DNA from: Dysgonomonas sp. PF1-14
Lineage (GTDB): Bacteria > Bacteroidota > Bacteroidia > Bacteroidales > Dysgonomonadaceae
Direction of reading: 5' to 3'
Assembly: GCF_029892965.1 (NCBI RefSeq)
Contig: NZ_JARXWN010000023.1
Span: 1-63,694 of the forward strand
Length of the DNA stretch: 63,694 nt
The notes under the pieces are model-generated. The model had not been told where the DNA came from. It did no database searches and saw only the letters and a list, made by a program, of their open reading frames with translations. The position numbers were made by a program, and so were the translations under genes. Positions 8,541 through 19,573 of the stretch are shown here, piece after piece. Every line of letters starts with the position of its first letter. Position 1 is the first letter of the stretch.

Positions 8541-11117
8541 TTATCGGTTTGTCAATTCGTATTTCTTATTTTTTTCTGTTTCAAAATCAATCAGGGAAGT
8601 TTCTTTCAACTCCAATTGTTGTAATAATCCGGCATTATCTCCTTTGATAAGTTCCGAAGCTTTCATCGTAAAGTTGAATGGATTCGGATTTTCGCCCTGT
8701 GCGTCTTTTATTTGCGCAGATCGGGATGTTAACGGAATAGAACTCCTTATTCTGCAATTGCCTCCTAAAGCTGATTCGATAACGACTTTGGTCAGTTGTC
8801 CGCCTTTCCACTCCATATCTACAACAAAACCACCGCGAGCCCTTAAACCCCTTACCGAACCATTCGGCCAATTGGATGGAAGTGCCGGCAGCAGATATAA
8901 TTCTCCACCATGGCTTTGCAGTAACATCTCTGTGATACCCGATGTGCCTCCAAAGTTCCCGTCTATCTGGAAAGGAGGATGCGCATCGAAAAGGTTGGAG
9001 TAAGTACCTCCTCCTTTGACTGACATATTGGAAACATCCACATGTTTCAAGCCGTTTTTAAGCATTAGATATGCATGATCTCCATCTTCGAGGCGTGCCC
9101 AAAAGTTGATTTTCCATGCCATCGCCCAACCTGTCCCGCCATCACCTCTCAACAACAAGGTCTGTTTTGCGGCAGAAGCCAACTCAGGAGAAACCCGTGG
9201 CAAAATTTCATTTCCCGGATGTAGCCCATATAGATGAGATACATGACGATGATGAGGATCAACTTCATCAAAATCCCGAAACCATTCCTGCAACTGACCT
9301 TTCGACCCCAAATGAGGAGGATAGAGTTTTGCACAAGCTTGTTCCAGTTCTTGTCGGAATTCAGGATCGACATTCAACACTTTAGATGCTTCTATGCAAT
9401 AGGTAAACAAATCGCGTATAATCGCTATATCCATAGTAGAGGCCTTGGATATGCCTCCTGTTTTCTTATTGCCTTTTCTATCGGTATAGATAAACTTATT
9501 TTCGGGAGAAGTTGAAGGATTGGTTACCAGATATTCCGATTCGTTATCCTGCTGAAGCCACTGTAACATAAACTCCGCAGAGCCTTTCATCAAAGGATAG
9601 GCTTTTTCTTTCAAAAACGATTTATCGCCACCGAACGCATAATGCTCCCAAAGATGGCGCGAGAACCAAGCTCCGGCCATAGGCCATGCAGTTACATGTG
9701 TCAAGTCTTTACTATCCTTATTATAATCTCCGGCCGAATAGGTCATCGCCCATACATCGCTGTTGTGATGCGCAGTCCAGCCTTTATCTATCCCATAATT
9801 TATCCGAGCCGTTTTTTCTCCATTCACCGATAATGAATAGATAAAATTGAGGAGAGGTTGATGGCATTCCGGCAATCCGGTCGGTTCGCTAGGCCAGTAA
9901 TTCATCTCGGTATTGATATTTGTCGTATAATTAGAGCCCCAAGGCGGCTGCACATGAGGATTCCAAAGCCCTTGAAGATTGGACGAGATATTTCCATCGC
10001 GTGATGATGCAATGGTAAGATAGCGACCAAACTGATAATATAATGTTACCATACCGTTATCACTATCATCTGATGCAAACTTACTTAACCGCTCATTTGT
10101 AGGGATAGAATCGCACGATGACAAAGATTCACCGAGATTCAGTTCTACCCTATCAAATAATGTCCTGTAATCTTTTATATGATTATCGAGTAATTCCTTG
10201 TATGTCTTACTTGTAGCTGCATCCAAAAGCTTTTTAGTCTGTACGGACGGATCTGTTCCTTCGAGCACTGGAGATTTATAGAACCCATTGAAACCGGTTG
10301 TAGCAGACAGCAATAAAGTTACACTATTAGCATTCTCTACCGTTAATATACTATCTTTACCTACAGACTTTCCTCCTTCTGTAATCAGCCTCACATGTAC
10401 TTCGAAATTAAGGCCTGCCCCTTTTTCATCTTCCGCATACACAACCTGTTCCGGTTCGTATGCCCGATGTGCGACATGCCTAGGCGCTTTCCCTTTGAGT
10501 ATCAGGCAATCATCATTCGCAGCCGATGTTGTAAATCTTAATTTACTATCTAACAGTACATTGAAGTTTAACGATTGTTTTTTATCCGCTTCTATTCTCA
10601 CCACCATTACCTGATCGGGAAAAGAGATAAAGCTTGTACGCTTATATTCGACTCCACCCGATACAAATTTCACAGTAGATAGAGCATTAGATATATCTAA
10701 ATCCCTGTAATAAGATGTTGTACTATCGGATGACAACATCTGCATATGAAGATCGGCCAGAGGAAGATATCTGGCTGAATACGGCCCTTGCGAATTTTCT
10801 TTCCAGATAGCAGCAGCTTTTTCATAATCACCCTCGTTTACGGCTTTTCTAACAGCTTCCAGATTCACAGCACCTTTCGGATTGTTACCATCCTTCGGAT
10901 ATCCTGACCAAAGCGAATTTTCATTAAGCTGTATCAGTTCATTATTCGGATCGCCAAAGACCATCGCGCCTATACGTCCGTTACCCAATGGTAAAGCTTC
11001 TTCCCATACCTGTGCAGGACGATCGTACCAAAGTTTCAGTTGTTTTGGTTCTGACTGACTGCATCCTGCCAGTATTATAGCAGAAACTACTAATGAGAAC
11101 AATGCTTTTTTCTTCAT
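8541..11117 (-). CDS. Alpha-L-fucosidase, family GH95
   Basis: 858 aa, lipoprotein signal ending IILAGC. The N-terminal start [19 protein letters not shown] is diagnostic of GH95; later motifs are [35 protein letters not shown] and FQIDGNFGG, the last containing the catalytic Asp known from the family. GH95 enzymes are inverting and mostly remove terminal alpha-1,2-fucose, although some act on L-galactose. With GH29 in the same operon this indicates a fucosylated substrate. The start codon overlaps the stop of the jelly-roll/GH105 gene by 4 bp (ATGA), which suggests translational coupling. Confidence 0.9.
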   Translation of the reverse strand: MKKKALFSLVVSAIILAGCSQSEPKQLKLWYDRPAQVWEEALPLGNGRIGAMVFGDPNNELIQLNENSLWSGYPKDGNNPKGAVNLEAVRKAVNEGDYEKAAAIWKENSQGPYSARYLPLADLHMQMLSSDSTTSYYRDLDISNALSTVKFVSGGVEYKRTSFISFPDQVMVVRIEADKKQSLNFNVLLDSKLRFTTSAANDDCLILKGKAPRHVAHRAYEPEQVVYAEDEKGAGLNFEVHVRLITEGGKSVGKDSILTVENANSVTLLLSATTGFNGFYKSPVLEGTDPSVQTKKLLDAATSKTYKELLDNHIKDYRTLFDRVELNLGESLSSCDSIPTNERLSKFASDDSDNGMVTLYYQFGRYLTIASSRDGNISSNLQGLWNPHVQPPWGSNYTTNINTEMNYWPSEPTGLPECHQPLLNFIYSLSVNGEKTARINYGIDKGWTAHHNSDVWAMTYSAGDYNKDSKDLTHVTAWPMAGAWFSRHLWEHYAFGGDKSFLKEKAYPLMKGSAEFMLQWLQQDNESEYLVTNPSTSPENKFIYTDRKGNKKTGGISKASTMDIAIIRDLFTYCIEASKVLNVDPEFRQELEQACAKLYPPHLGSKGQLQEWFRDFDEVDPHHRHVSHLYGLHPGNEILPRVSPELASAAKQTLLLRGDGGTGWAMAWKINFWARLEDGDHAYLMLKNGLKHVDVSNMSVKGGGTYSNLFDAHPPFQIDGNFGGTSGITEMLLQSHGGELYLLPALPSNWPNGSVRGLRARGGFVVDMEWKGGQLTKVVIESALGGNCRIRSSIPLTSRSAQIKDAQGENPNPFNFTMKASELIKGDNAGLLQQLELKETSLIDFETEKNKKYELTNR

Positions 11118-14083
11118 CTTTTACTCTTTTTGATAGTGTCTCTTTCTACAATTTCGGTAGCCCAAAGGAAACCTACGTATGCTTCTTTTGCATTCAACGA
11201 TTTACGATAGTTGATATATTTTTCGTAGCTCGTTTGAACTCCAAGGCCGTCACAAGCCTCATAAATGTCAACTAAGCCTCTTTCGTTAATTTTTGCATGA
11301 TTCACAATAGCATTGTATCCGTTTTTTACTACTTCAGAGTAGTCTTCTTTTTTCAATATACCCAGATTTATACCCTGTTGTATTGCATAAGTAAACATAG
11401 CAGAACCCGATGTTTCTATCCAGTTGTCGGGTTGGTCGCCTTTATCCACAACCTGATACCATCCTCCGGTCTTAGGATCCTGAGTGTTCTTCAATCCTTT
11501 GGCAAGACGGATGTATATATCTTTCAATTCATTATATCCTTTATGTTTAGGGGGTATTGTTTCCAAAGCCTCTACCAAGACCAGAGCATACCAGCCAAGC
11601 CCTTCGCCCCAAACATCCGACGACTGGGGATTTTCAGCTGTTGCCCATCTGCATTCACGGTTTCCATGTCCGGCCTCGTAAATACCATGTACATATAGTC
11701 CTGAATTTCCACGCTCCCCTCTTTTGGCATATGCAGTTATCTGCCTGATCGCTTCATCGTATGCATATTTCGAATCGCCGATAGAGCGTCCGTAGCGCAG
11801 AAGGAACATCTGACCCATGAATATACCATCTATCCACATCTGACCATGCATCCCCCTGCTGTGCCAGAATCCGCCGTCATTGTTACCGGGATAGTTTTTC
11901 ATGCAATGGAGTATATAGTCGGCAGCTTTCTTATAGCGTTTATCCTTATAGTGTTCGTATAGCATTACCAGTGAATTTCCCGGCATCATGTTATCAAGGT
12001 TATCACAGACATTAGGAGCTCTCACTATTCCTTTTTCATTGGCTACAGCTATAAAGTTACCATCTTTATCTATAAAATTATCAATATAACGCTTAATATA
12101 TTCCAGATAGGTTTTATCTCCGGTGTCTTTATATAATCGTTCAAACCCGCATGCCATATAGCTGTTTACATAAGTCCACGCATTGAAGTAAGCTTTTGTA
12201 TAATCGGGCCAGCGAGCCATTGTACTTTGTGCTGTTGCAACAGACCATAATTCGGGAGCCTCACCTTGTTTATAATCTAAGCGTGCGCCGGGAACGGTAG
12301 ATGCCGCAGCATCGAAAAGCGTTACAGGCTTAGTGCTCACATTCTTAATATAAATATCCCTGTTGGTGTTTTTCACCAATGTTTCCTTTACACCGGAGAT
12401 CTGTATATCTTTAAACCAAACACTTTCTATAGGGCTGCGGCTTTGGGGAATAGCATTCAGGTATATCCCTTTATCTGCGGCATTCAAATTAGTGAAATTC
12501 TCATAGTAGTTGTACCACAACACAGGCGTAGAAGCCCCATTCTGCGGAATTTTCCCATCAGCCTGATCGATACGGAAGGCTGTCTGACAGAGGTATCCTT
12601 CCGAATTATTATTTTTCATCCAAATATCTTCAATTGTACCTCCTCTATTGTTACCCGATTTCAGATGAACGATATGAACAGGTACTTCGCCAAAAGTATT
12701 ATTTTCGACAAATACATTCCGTATTTCTCCCGAAGTATTGCTGTCGATGATTATGGCACTATTTGCTGTCCTTCTGAAATAAGTATTCCTGATAATTATA
12801 TCGCGACATACCTTCTCCGATTTTATCGACAAGATATTTCCACGAGAATCGATATCCCAGTTCTCTATCAGGATATTTTTACTATTCAGCAAATTAATGC
12901 CTTGCCCGTTTCCCATAATACGTCCTTTGCCCGATAATAAAACATTTTCAACATCGCCACAGGAAATAAGATAAGAGGTGGGGATATCAGGAGAAAATGC
13001 AAGCACAGCTCCATCTTCGAATTGCAGATGTATATTTGATGGCAGATCAAGCGACTTATCCATTCTGTAGGTACCTTTCGGGACAATCACAGTGCCACCT
13101 CCAAATTTCCCACAAGTCTGCAAAGTTTTTTCAAATGCCGGAGAACAATCATATACATTATCTCCAATCGCACCAAAATTTATCACATTAAATGTCTTCC
13201 ACGACGAAGCTAATGCTCTCAATGTGTTCTCTACTTCTGTCGCCTGCTCCCATCCGGCTTTTTCCCGTTTACTATCTTTATCCGACACTTCTATAAATTC
13301 GATGTCAGTATATAGAACAGATTCGTCACGGCGCTGGTCCCTGTCTTTCAAACTACGGTATATTCCGTATTTCGGGCGATTGAAACGTGCTCCATCACGC
13401 CACAGATCGACATTATCTCTTTTTGCCCGAAAAAGAATTGTTCCATCCGACAATCTTTTCAATTCCATTTCGACACTCCCAGACCTGTCGTGCAAAACAG
13501 TTTCTGTTGCTTCAACCCATTCTCCCTTCACCAAATCCAAATCAATCTCGGATAAAATGGTAGATTTATTTTCTTTGGTAACGACATGGTATTGAAGGAC
13601 TTCCTTATCCCCTTTCAAACGGGGTGTCAGCGTAATAATGGGCGCTCCCGCATTAGGTCCCGCATCAGCTTTCACCTGATGAATGTGACAGAAATTAGGC
13701 GCGGGCTTGAAATCTTTATCCAGTTTAAATTTCCATTTATACTGATGAGTTTTTCCTCTATGTCCTTTCATCGACTCGGGCGAAACTCCAAAAGTTTTTA
13801 TCTCGGCACGCTGCCTGTCCTGTGCTCCGCAACGATCATCGTCAAGATCTATGTGCAGGGTAAAAGCAAATACCCATTTCTTCAGGTCATTGTCATACAC
13901 TTGTGTTATATGCTTGATAGGATGCCCGCAATCAGGCACTTCAATACCATAGCCGTATGACTCTATCAGCTTATAAGTATCGGTTTTACCATCGGCATTC
14001 ATAATCCGCCCTGCCTGAGCCGATAGCTGAAGGCAAAGTATATGAAGTACCAGCACCATAAATATTTTTATTATGCTTTTCAT
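11114..14083 (-). CDS. Three-domain fusion: jelly-roll lyase-like, beta-helix and GH105
   Basis: 989 aa, type I signal (about LQLSAQ). Residues about 27-266 look like a beta-jelly-roll of the alginate-lyase-2/heparinase I type, with QRAEIK near 91-96 and HIHQVK near 133-138. Residues about 297-590 are a GH28-like beta-helix opening [10 protein letters not shown]; where active GH28 enzymes have an Asp pair (GDDA) this protein reads [10 protein letters not shown] (about 413-422), so the hydrolase site seems lost. Residues about 615-985 are GH105, the unsaturated uronyl hydrolase family, with the catalytic-type Asp in [10 protein letters not shown] (about D752). GH105 removes the 4,5-unsaturated uronic acid left by a lyase, so a lyase-like and an uronyl hydrolase domain in one chain makes functional sense. 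The jelly-roll family is not assigned. Confidence 0.75.
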   Translation of the reverse strand: MKSIIKIFMVLVLHILCLQLSAQAGRIMNADGKTDTYKLIESYGYGIEVPDCGHPIKHITQVYDNDLKKWVFAFTLHIDLDDDRCGAQDRQRAEIKTFGVSPESMKGHRGKTHQYKWKFKLDKDFKPAPNFCHIHQVKADAGPNAGAPIITLTPRLKGDKEVLQYHVVTKENKSTILSEIDLDLVKGEWVEATETVLHDRSGSVEMELKRLSDGTILFRAKRDNVDLWRDGARFNRPKYGIYRSLKDRDQRRDESVLYTDIEFIEVSDKDSKREKAGWEQATEVENTLRALASSWKTFNVINFGAIGDNVYDCSPAFEKTLQTCGKFGGGTVIVPKGTYRMDKSLDLPSNIHLQFEDGAVLAFSPDIPTSYLISCGDVENVLLSGKGRIMGNGQGINLLNSKNILIENWDIDSRGNILSIKSEKVCRDIIIRNTYFRRTANSAIIIDSNTSGEIRNVFVENNTFGEVPVHIVHLKSGNNRGGTIEDIWMKNNNSEGYLCQTAFRIDQADGKIPQNGASTPVLWYNYYENFTNLNAADKGIYLNAIPQSRSPIESVWFKDIQISGVKETLVKNTNRDIYIKNVSTKPVTLFDAAASTVPGARLDYKQGEAPELWSVATAQSTMARWPDYTKAYFNAWTYVNSYMACGFERLYKDTGDKTYLEYIKRYIDNFIDKDGNFIAVANEKGIVRAPNVCDNLDNMMPGNSLVMLYEHYKDKRYKKAADYILHCMKNYPGNNDGGFWHSRGMHGQMWIDGIFMGQMFLLRYGRSIGDSKYAYDEAIRQITAYAKRGERGNSGLYVHGIYEAGHGNRECRWATAENPQSSDVWGEGLGWYALVLVEALETIPPKHKGYNELKDIYIRLAKGLKNTQDPKTGGWYQVVDKGDQPDNWIETSGSAMFTYAIQQGINLGILKKEDYSEVVKNGYNAIVNHAKINERGLVDIYEACDGLGVQTSYEKYINYRKSLNAKEAYVGFLWATEIVERDTIKKSKR

Positions 14084-14112
14084 GCTTATTCTGTTTTGCG
14101 AATAAAGTAATT

Positions 14113-16248
14113 CTATTTTGTCATAAACCGGAAAGTAACTTTTCCGACTGTATCAGGTTTTCCTTTTTCGGGAGTAGATATCTTTCCTGCGAGTTGTCCT
14201 TTTTTATCTTTCTTTATTTCAATTTTTCGCCACGAAAACATGCCTTTTTCATAATCAAATGTCAAGCCATCATCGTCATATAAGCTATATGAACTTTCCT
14301 TTGTCCCGTAATGGCGGATCTCTATGTCTACTTTCTCGTTAGCCGATGGCGCATGCAGGCGGACATTCATCATCGGGATGACACCTCCGTCTTTCACATA
14401 CACAGGTATTCTGTCGAGACCGGGATTCGCTGTTATTTCTTTACCATTACCCACAAATTCTCCTGTATAAAAATCATACCAGTTACCCAGAGGAAGCAGC
14501 ACTTTACGTGATTGCTGACCGACGAACATAGGTGCTACCAACAAATATTCGCCTGCCATGTATTGATCTTTGACTTCCTTATTTACTGCTTCCAGATAAG
14601 GGTTATCTTCCAGATTTTGGCTTCCGGCAATAGTTTTAGAATCATTTCTGAAACCTTCTTCAAGCGCCATAGCACGGAAAGGAGGTGTTCCTTCGAAATG
14701 GTATTTTGCAAATTCGGAATAGAAATATGGCATCAATTGCATACGCAGTCCGGCATAATACCTCACCTGATCGGCTACCTCGGGAAATGACCACGGTTTT
14801 GTTCCGCTCGACCAGGCATTTATCATTGCCATAGGAGAAAAAGTAACCGACTGAAAGCGGCGCAACCACTCTTCTCCTGTTTTTGAATTCCTTACTTCAG
14901 GTGTCCACAATACACCACAAAAACCACTATTGACAAGTGCCGTTATAAAGTCCTGATGACTGTAATAATCATTATAAATAACATAAGGCATATTATTGGC
15001 TCCGGCATTCGACGCCCTTACCAGACCAAATGTGCGGGTATTTTCTTTACGATACAGGTCATCAGTTAGTTTTTGAGCCAATACGCCATAAGTCTGACGC
15101 ATCTGTATCCCACTTATTCCCGAAGGAAACTTAGCCATATCGGGCCACAGATAGAAATCATATCCATCCACTTCATCTATTTTGTAGCCGCTGACACCTA
15201 TCTTCACCTGATCTTTATCTAATTGGTTCCCTAATATTTTTTTAGCTTCAGGGTGGTTCAGATCAGGAACAGTGCCACACCAAACAGTATGTGTGCCGGT
15301 AAATGGTTCTATTTCTTTACTGATAGACGCATCAGGCGAAACATAAGGATTTGTCCACAGATTGAGACGAACACCCTTTGCCAGCATTTTCTTTGTAAAG
15401 CCCGCCGGATCGGGGAAGCGTTTTTTATCCCACTCGAATGTACATGGGTATGCTTTTGTTTGCCATCCAGGTTCAAGCCCTATAAAATCGAGAGGATAAC
15501 CTTGTTTTTCGAATTCATCCACTTCTTTTTCCACATCGGCAGCTGTGTACAATTTCTGTACACGTTGCGTAAAGCCAAGCCCCCAGCGCGGAGGCAATGT
15601 GCCACCACCACAGAACAGGTTATATTTTTTTATCGCATCCAGAGCAGTATTGCCCGAAAACACATAAAACTTGATTCCTTCGGCCGGAATAAACACCTCT
15701 ACTGCATCGGAGTAAGGACGGGCACTCCACGATTTGTCCGTATTGCGATCTTTTGCCACAGGTGGGTTCTTTGAATCTTTACGCACTCCGGTGCCTACAT
15801 AGAATGTAAGATACTGCGCCGAGTTGATGAATATCCCATAACCTTTCGACGAAACATAGAAAGGAACGGGTGCATGGGTACGCCCATTATCTTTTCCTCC
15901 ATAATGATCGACATGAAGATTCAAGATTTTACCCCTTTGGTGAACTGTCTGAAAATTAAGACCAAGACCAAATATTTGTTCTTCTTTGATCAATGGTAGA
16001 CGCAGATATGTTTTACCGTCTATAATTTCGGCATGGATATCTTCTTTGGTCAAAGGAAATGATAGTGAAGAGAAATTTTTCAATGCCTCTGTTCTTGGTT
16101 TACATTCGGCTGCAGTCAGTAGATTATATTTATCCGGTTTACCGAATACTCCCTTCCACACTCCGGGAAATTCTTCCGTCCATTGTATCGACTGGGCTGT
16201 AAGTATTGCCGAGAATAGCAAAAATACAGCTAGTAACGTGTTTCTCAT
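14113..16248 (-). CDS. GH31 alpha-glycosidase
   Basis: 711 aa from the chosen start. A longer frame begins at 16287, but it overlaps the upstream GH29 gene and puts charged residues before the signal; starting at the Met at 16248 gives a clean signal peptide ending ILTAQ. The barrel carries FIGLEPGWQT, GVRLNLWTNPYV and the nucleophile-region motif GYKIDEVDG (Asp about 358 in this numbering). GH31 includes alpha-glucosidases, alpha-xylosidases and alpha-galactosidases; the DEVDG variant does not fix which. It lies 28 bp after the GH29 gene and 29 bp before the GH105 fusion. Confidence 0.85.
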   Translation of the reverse strand: MRNTLLAVFLLFSAILTAQSIQWTEEFPGVWKGVFGKPDKYNLLTAAECKPRTEALKNFSSLSFPLTKEDIHAEIIDGKTYLRLPLIKEEQIFGLGLNFQTVHQRGKILNLHVDHYGGKDNGRTHAPVPFYVSSKGYGIFINSAQYLTFYVGTGVRKDSKNPPVAKDRNTDKSWSARPYSDAVEVFIPAEGIKFYVFSGNTALDAIKKYNLFCGGGTLPPRWGLGFTQRVQKLYTAADVEKEVDEFEKQGYPLDFIGLEPGWQTKAYPCTFEWDKKRFPDPAGFTKKMLAKGVRLNLWTNPYVSPDASISKEIEPFTGTHTVWCGTVPDLNHPEAKKILGNQLDKDQVKIGVSGYKIDEVDGYDFYLWPDMAKFPSGISGIQMRQTYGVLAQKLTDDLYRKENTRTFGLVRASNAGANNMPYVIYNDYYSHQDFITALVNSGFCGVLWTPEVRNSKTGEEWLRRFQSVTFSPMAMINAWSSGTKPWSFPEVADQVRYYAGLRMQLMPYFYSEFAKYHFEGTPPFRAMALEEGFRNDSKTIAGSQNLEDNPYLEAVNKEVKDQYMAGEYLLVAPMFVGQQSRKVLLPLGNWYDFYTGEFVGNGKEITANPGLDRIPVYVKDGGVIPMMNVRLHAPSANEKVDIEIRHYGTKESSYSLYDDDGLTFDYEKGMFSWRKIEIKKDKKGQLAGKISTPEKGKPDTVGKVTFRFMTK

Positions 16249-16276
16249 CTTATTATAGTTTTTAATTTTTTCGGGA

Positions 16277-17704
16277 CTATTGTTCATCTAAAATATCAAA
16301 AGATTTTCCAGATTTTTGCATTCTATCATCAGAGGATAATTTACCTTTTATTTTCAATTTAATAACTGTTGCTATTTTATCCGGCATATTAGCAGGAAGA
16401 TTGATTAATATTCCTTCTTTTGTTTTATTAAACTTTAATGTGGACTTACTTTGTAACAGAATGGCCTGTTGTATCTCTAAATCAGCTTTCAATAGCAGCT
16501 TCCCATCAGAAGGCCAGTCGAAAACCGACAAAAACAAAGTGGTATTATTTTTATTATCCTTTCTTGTAATACATCCCCATACCGGTTTCTTCACAGGGCT
16601 TTTCTGTGTTCCATAGATGGCTTCACCATTCACTTTCATCCATTTGCCAATAGCTTTAAGGCCATCGATACTCTGTTGAGGGATTTCCCCTTCGGCCGTA
16701 GGGCCTATATTGAGCAAATAATTCCCTCCTTTGGATGCAATATCGATAAGATTCCTTATTAAAGTTTCGGTGGTTTTCCATTTCGAATCCCAGCTTTTAT
16801 ATCCCCATGAACTATTCATCGTCATACATGTTTCCCAGTCGCGTCCGTCCAATTCGCTTGGATCAGGAATTTTCTGTTCCGGGGTTCTGTAATCTCCGGG
16901 AAAATTGGGGCGTTTTAGCCGATCATTGGTTATCACATTGGGATATTCTTTCAATACAGCATCCAATTTTTCGGCAAATTCGTCCGTCATACGTGTCGGA
17001 GTATCCCACCAAATGACAGCCACATCACCATAATTCGACAGTAATTCTTTTAATTGTGGAACAGAAACCCGATCGATATATTCTTCCATTGTGCGAGTTT
17101 CCTGAGCAGGATCCCAATGTCCGGCATGAGCCAATGTATATTCATCTATTTTCACCGAATCGGGATTTGGCCAGCCTTCGTTCATCACTTTACGGGCGAC
17201 TGATCCTCCGGGATTATTCCAGTCCTGTGCCTGTGAATAATAAAAGCCCAGTTTCATATTATGCTTTCGGCAAGCCTTTGCCAACATATCCAATATGTCT
17301 TTATTATAGGAAGTAAAATCTACTATATTGAATTTACTGGCATCGCTTTTAAACATGGCAAAACCGTCGTGATGTTTTGCCGTGATAACAATATATTTCA
17401 TCCCAGCCTCTTTTGCCAATAACACCCAGGATTCCGGATCGTATTTTACAGGATTGAACCCACTAGCATATTGCTGATATTCGGCAACAGGTATTTTACA
17501 ACGATTCATAATCCATTCGGCGCCTCCGCGACGTTGCTGATGGCCATTATATACTCCGCCAAGTATGGAATAAGGGCCCCAGTGGATAAACATTCCGAAA
17601 CGGGCCTCGCGCCACCAGTTCATCTTTTTGTCATGTGCTGCGTTCTGAGCTCCGGCCAGATGGAATATAAAACAGAATAAAATAAGTAGTATAGATTTCT
17701 TCAT
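16277..17704 (-). CDS. Alpha-L-fucosidase, family GH29
   Basis: 475 aa, type I signal (FHLAGAQ). GH29 hallmarks are present: WWREARFGMFIHWGPYS near residues 30-46, KHHDGFAMF near 110-118 and the nucleophile Asp in IWWDTP (about D234). Family members are retaining fucosidases acting on several fucose linkages. The gene is preceded by a 131-bp gap containing a good -7 box, so it may be the promoter-proximal gene of the packed enzyme operon that runs down to GH28-DUF362. Confidence 0.9.
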   Translation of the reverse strand: MKKSILLILFCFIFHLAGAQNAAHDKKMNWWREARFGMFIHWGPYSILGGVYNGHQQRRGGAEWIMNRCKIPVAEYQQYASGFNPVKYDPESWVLLAKEAGMKYIVITAKHHDGFAMFKSDASKFNIVDFTSYNKDILDMLAKACRKHNMKLGFYYSQAQDWNNPGGSVARKVMNEGWPNPDSVKIDEYTLAHAGHWDPAQETRTMEEYIDRVSVPQLKELLSNYGDVAVIWWDTPTRMTDEFAEKLDAVLKEYPNVITNDRLKRPNFPGDYRTPEQKIPDPSELDGRDWETCMTMNSSWGYKSWDSKWKTTETLIRNLIDIASKGGNYLLNIGPTAEGEIPQQSIDGLKAIGKWMKVNGEAIYGTQKSPVKKPVWGCITRKDNKNNTTLFLSVFDWPSDGKLLLKADLEIQQAILLQSKSTLKFNKTKEGILINLPANMPDKIATVIKLKIKGKLSSDDRMQKSGKSFDILDEQ

Positions 17705-17735
17705 GATTATGATTCAAGTTTTTTACGATACCTAA

Positions 17736-17743
17736 CAAAAGTA
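17736..17743 (-). promoter_or_regulatory. Candidate -7 box upstream of the GH29 operon
   Basis: On the minus strand the sequence reads TACTTTTG, a match to the Bacteroidetes -7 consensus TAnnTTTG, 32 bp before the GH29 start. No convincing TTG at the expected -33 spacing was seen, so this is a half-match only. The rest of the 131-bp gap is AT-rich and shows no other structure. Confidence 0.4.
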
Positions 17744-17835
17744 GTTTTAACTGCAAAAAACTATTTGTAAAAACATTCCATATATTTACAAAATATATCC
17801 ATTTAGGAATGAAAACAGCTTTTAATTGACTGATC

Positions 17836-19563
17836 TTATTTCTTACGATGAGAAATAGCGATCATTGCTTCTGTACCTAAACGATCTTTCAATTGCTGAT
17901 AGTACAAGCTTTTTGGTTCAACTGTTTTATCGGCTAATTCGATCCAGCCATCACCCACAGAAGCCACTCCTTTATATTCAAATTGGCTTCGCGATACTCC
18001 GTTAATAGCCCTGATTGTTTTTGTCCTGCTGTTTTCTTCCCATTCATCGTCTATAGCTCCGCCACTACCGATTGCAAGATTTTGGGCTGTAGGTGGTTGC
18101 ATAACCATTATTACAGGTGCGCTGCAATTCCAGAAAACGATTTGTGCTCCGGACCATCCGTGTCCCGAACCATACCAAGCCCTGTTTACCGCGAGCAAAG
18201 AGCCATCCGGCCCTTTGATTGTAATATTGTCATACAAACATCCTGCTGCCCAACGCTGATGCGGTTCGCTAGAGGCAAATGTCATATCGCCATGCCCATC
18301 AACAAATGCATTAGGTCCGGCCACACTAGCACCGAGGACAAATTCGTGCCGGTGATGACTTGAATAACAGCGTTGGAACAAATTCATTTGCCCCCATACC
18401 GAATAAGCATAGCGCCGCCCTCCGGTGATAACAGAAATAGGATTGGTTGCCGATAAATCCTGCCCTGTTATAAATTTTGCATAACGTGATGTCCAAACAC
18501 AACAATCGAAGTGCTCGACACTGACATCGCGTACCCAGGCGTTTTCAATCGAATGACAGAATATAAAATTATTAGCGTGTTTTTCATCACAATAGTATTC
18601 TCCGATATATCTGTTATCTTGCTTTACACTTTCATCGAATAAAGACATTCCGTAAATATTTTCTACTCCGCAATGGGATATTCTTTCATCAAAGCTGTAT
18701 TTATATATCCGGGCTCCTCCAAATTCTTTTTGTAATGCATTGACCAATGGAATATCCAATGCGATTTTATCTCCATCGACGGCAACAATTGTCCGTTCAA
18801 AAATCAAATCTCTGGAGCCTTCTGTCCATTGTTTGGTGCCATTGGTATCCATCTTATCCCCTAATTCACGATAACGCAAAAAAGAATCGTAAGTAGATTC
18901 TCCCGACTTTGGGCGGGGAGGTATTGAATCCATACCAATAAAATGAATCCATGCCTTTGTACTAGGGCGGTGGACAATCACTTTATCTCCGGCTTTGAAT
19001 GTTTTGTCGGCATCTTTTACATGCACCATTCTGCTACCCGATGGCACATATTCGTCTGTAATATATTTTTCGGATAAAATATCCCGAGAGAAAGCCTGCT
19101 TGGTTCCAAGTTCTATCACATTGGATCTCTGAGGAGAGGTGGCCAGAAAAATCGTCCCGCGCTCTTTATCATTACCTTCACCTCGCAAGACTATTCCGCT
19201 CGCTGTGATTTTTATAGGCGACGATATTTTATAGATTCCTTTTTTGATGAGTATTGTTCCCCTGAATCCGTCCGATCCCAGTTTCAATTTACTTACAGAA
19301 TCAATAAGGTTTTGGATAATTGGGGTATCATCTCCTCCAGACGGTTTAGCTAATACAGCTACCACCTTTACATCAGGAATAGGAACGCCGCCCCCCATAT
19401 ATCCACAATGAGAGAAATCGGGGATTATATCCCCCTTGTCCGTATATGGATTATATACTAATTTGCCATCCTGTCCGAAACGGACGAGTTCGCTCTGAAA
19501 CTGTGCATACACACAAATAGAAGATAATAGAAGGACAGATAAGATATATATAACTTTTTTCAT
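17836..19563 (-). CDS. Secreted right-handed beta-helix protein (pectate-lyase-like)
   Basis: 575 aa, type I signal ending CVYAQ. The start of the mature part, GYMGGGVPIPDVKVVA followed by DDTPIIQNLIDSV and GTILIKKGIYKI, is the typical opening of a Pectate_lyase_3/beta-helix fold, and the rest contains repeated short strands with many Asn and Asp. No GH28 Asp pair is visible, so lyase or unclassified hydrolase activity is possible but not shown. It is 10 bp downstream of the BtuB-like receptor gene and is probably co-transcribed with it. Confidence 0.65.
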   Translation of the reverse strand: MKKVIYILSVLLLSSICVYAQFQSELVRFGQDGKLVYNPYTDKGDIIPDFSHCGYMGGGVPIPDVKVVAVLAKPSGGDDTPIIQNLIDSVSKLKLGSDGFRGTILIKKGIYKISSPIKITASGIVLRGEGNDKERGTIFLATSPQRSNVIELGTKQAFSRDILSEKYITDEYVPSGSRMVHVKDADKTFKAGDKVIVHRPSTKAWIHFIGMDSIPPRPKSGESTYDSFLRYRELGDKMDTNGTKQWTEGSRDLIFERTIVAVDGDKIALDIPLVNALQKEFGGARIYKYSFDERISHCGVENIYGMSLFDESVKQDNRYIGEYYCDEKHANNFIFCHSIENAWVRDVSVEHFDCCVWTSRYAKFITGQDLSATNPISVITGGRRYAYSVWGQMNLFQRCYSSHHRHEFVLGASVAGPNAFVDGHGDMTFASSEPHQRWAAGCLYDNITIKGPDGSLLAVNRAWYGSGHGWSGAQIVFWNCSAPVIMVMQPPTAQNLAIGSGGAIDDEWEENSRTKTIRAINGVSRSQFEYKGVASVGDGWIELADKTVEPKSLYYQQLKDRLGTEAMIAISHRKK

Positions 19564-19573
19564 ATTGTATTTT

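Noticed and set aside
8635-8871. 78-codon frame inside the GH95 gene
   Set aside because: Same strand but a different frame within a complete, well-conserved gene; composition fits a shadow frame.
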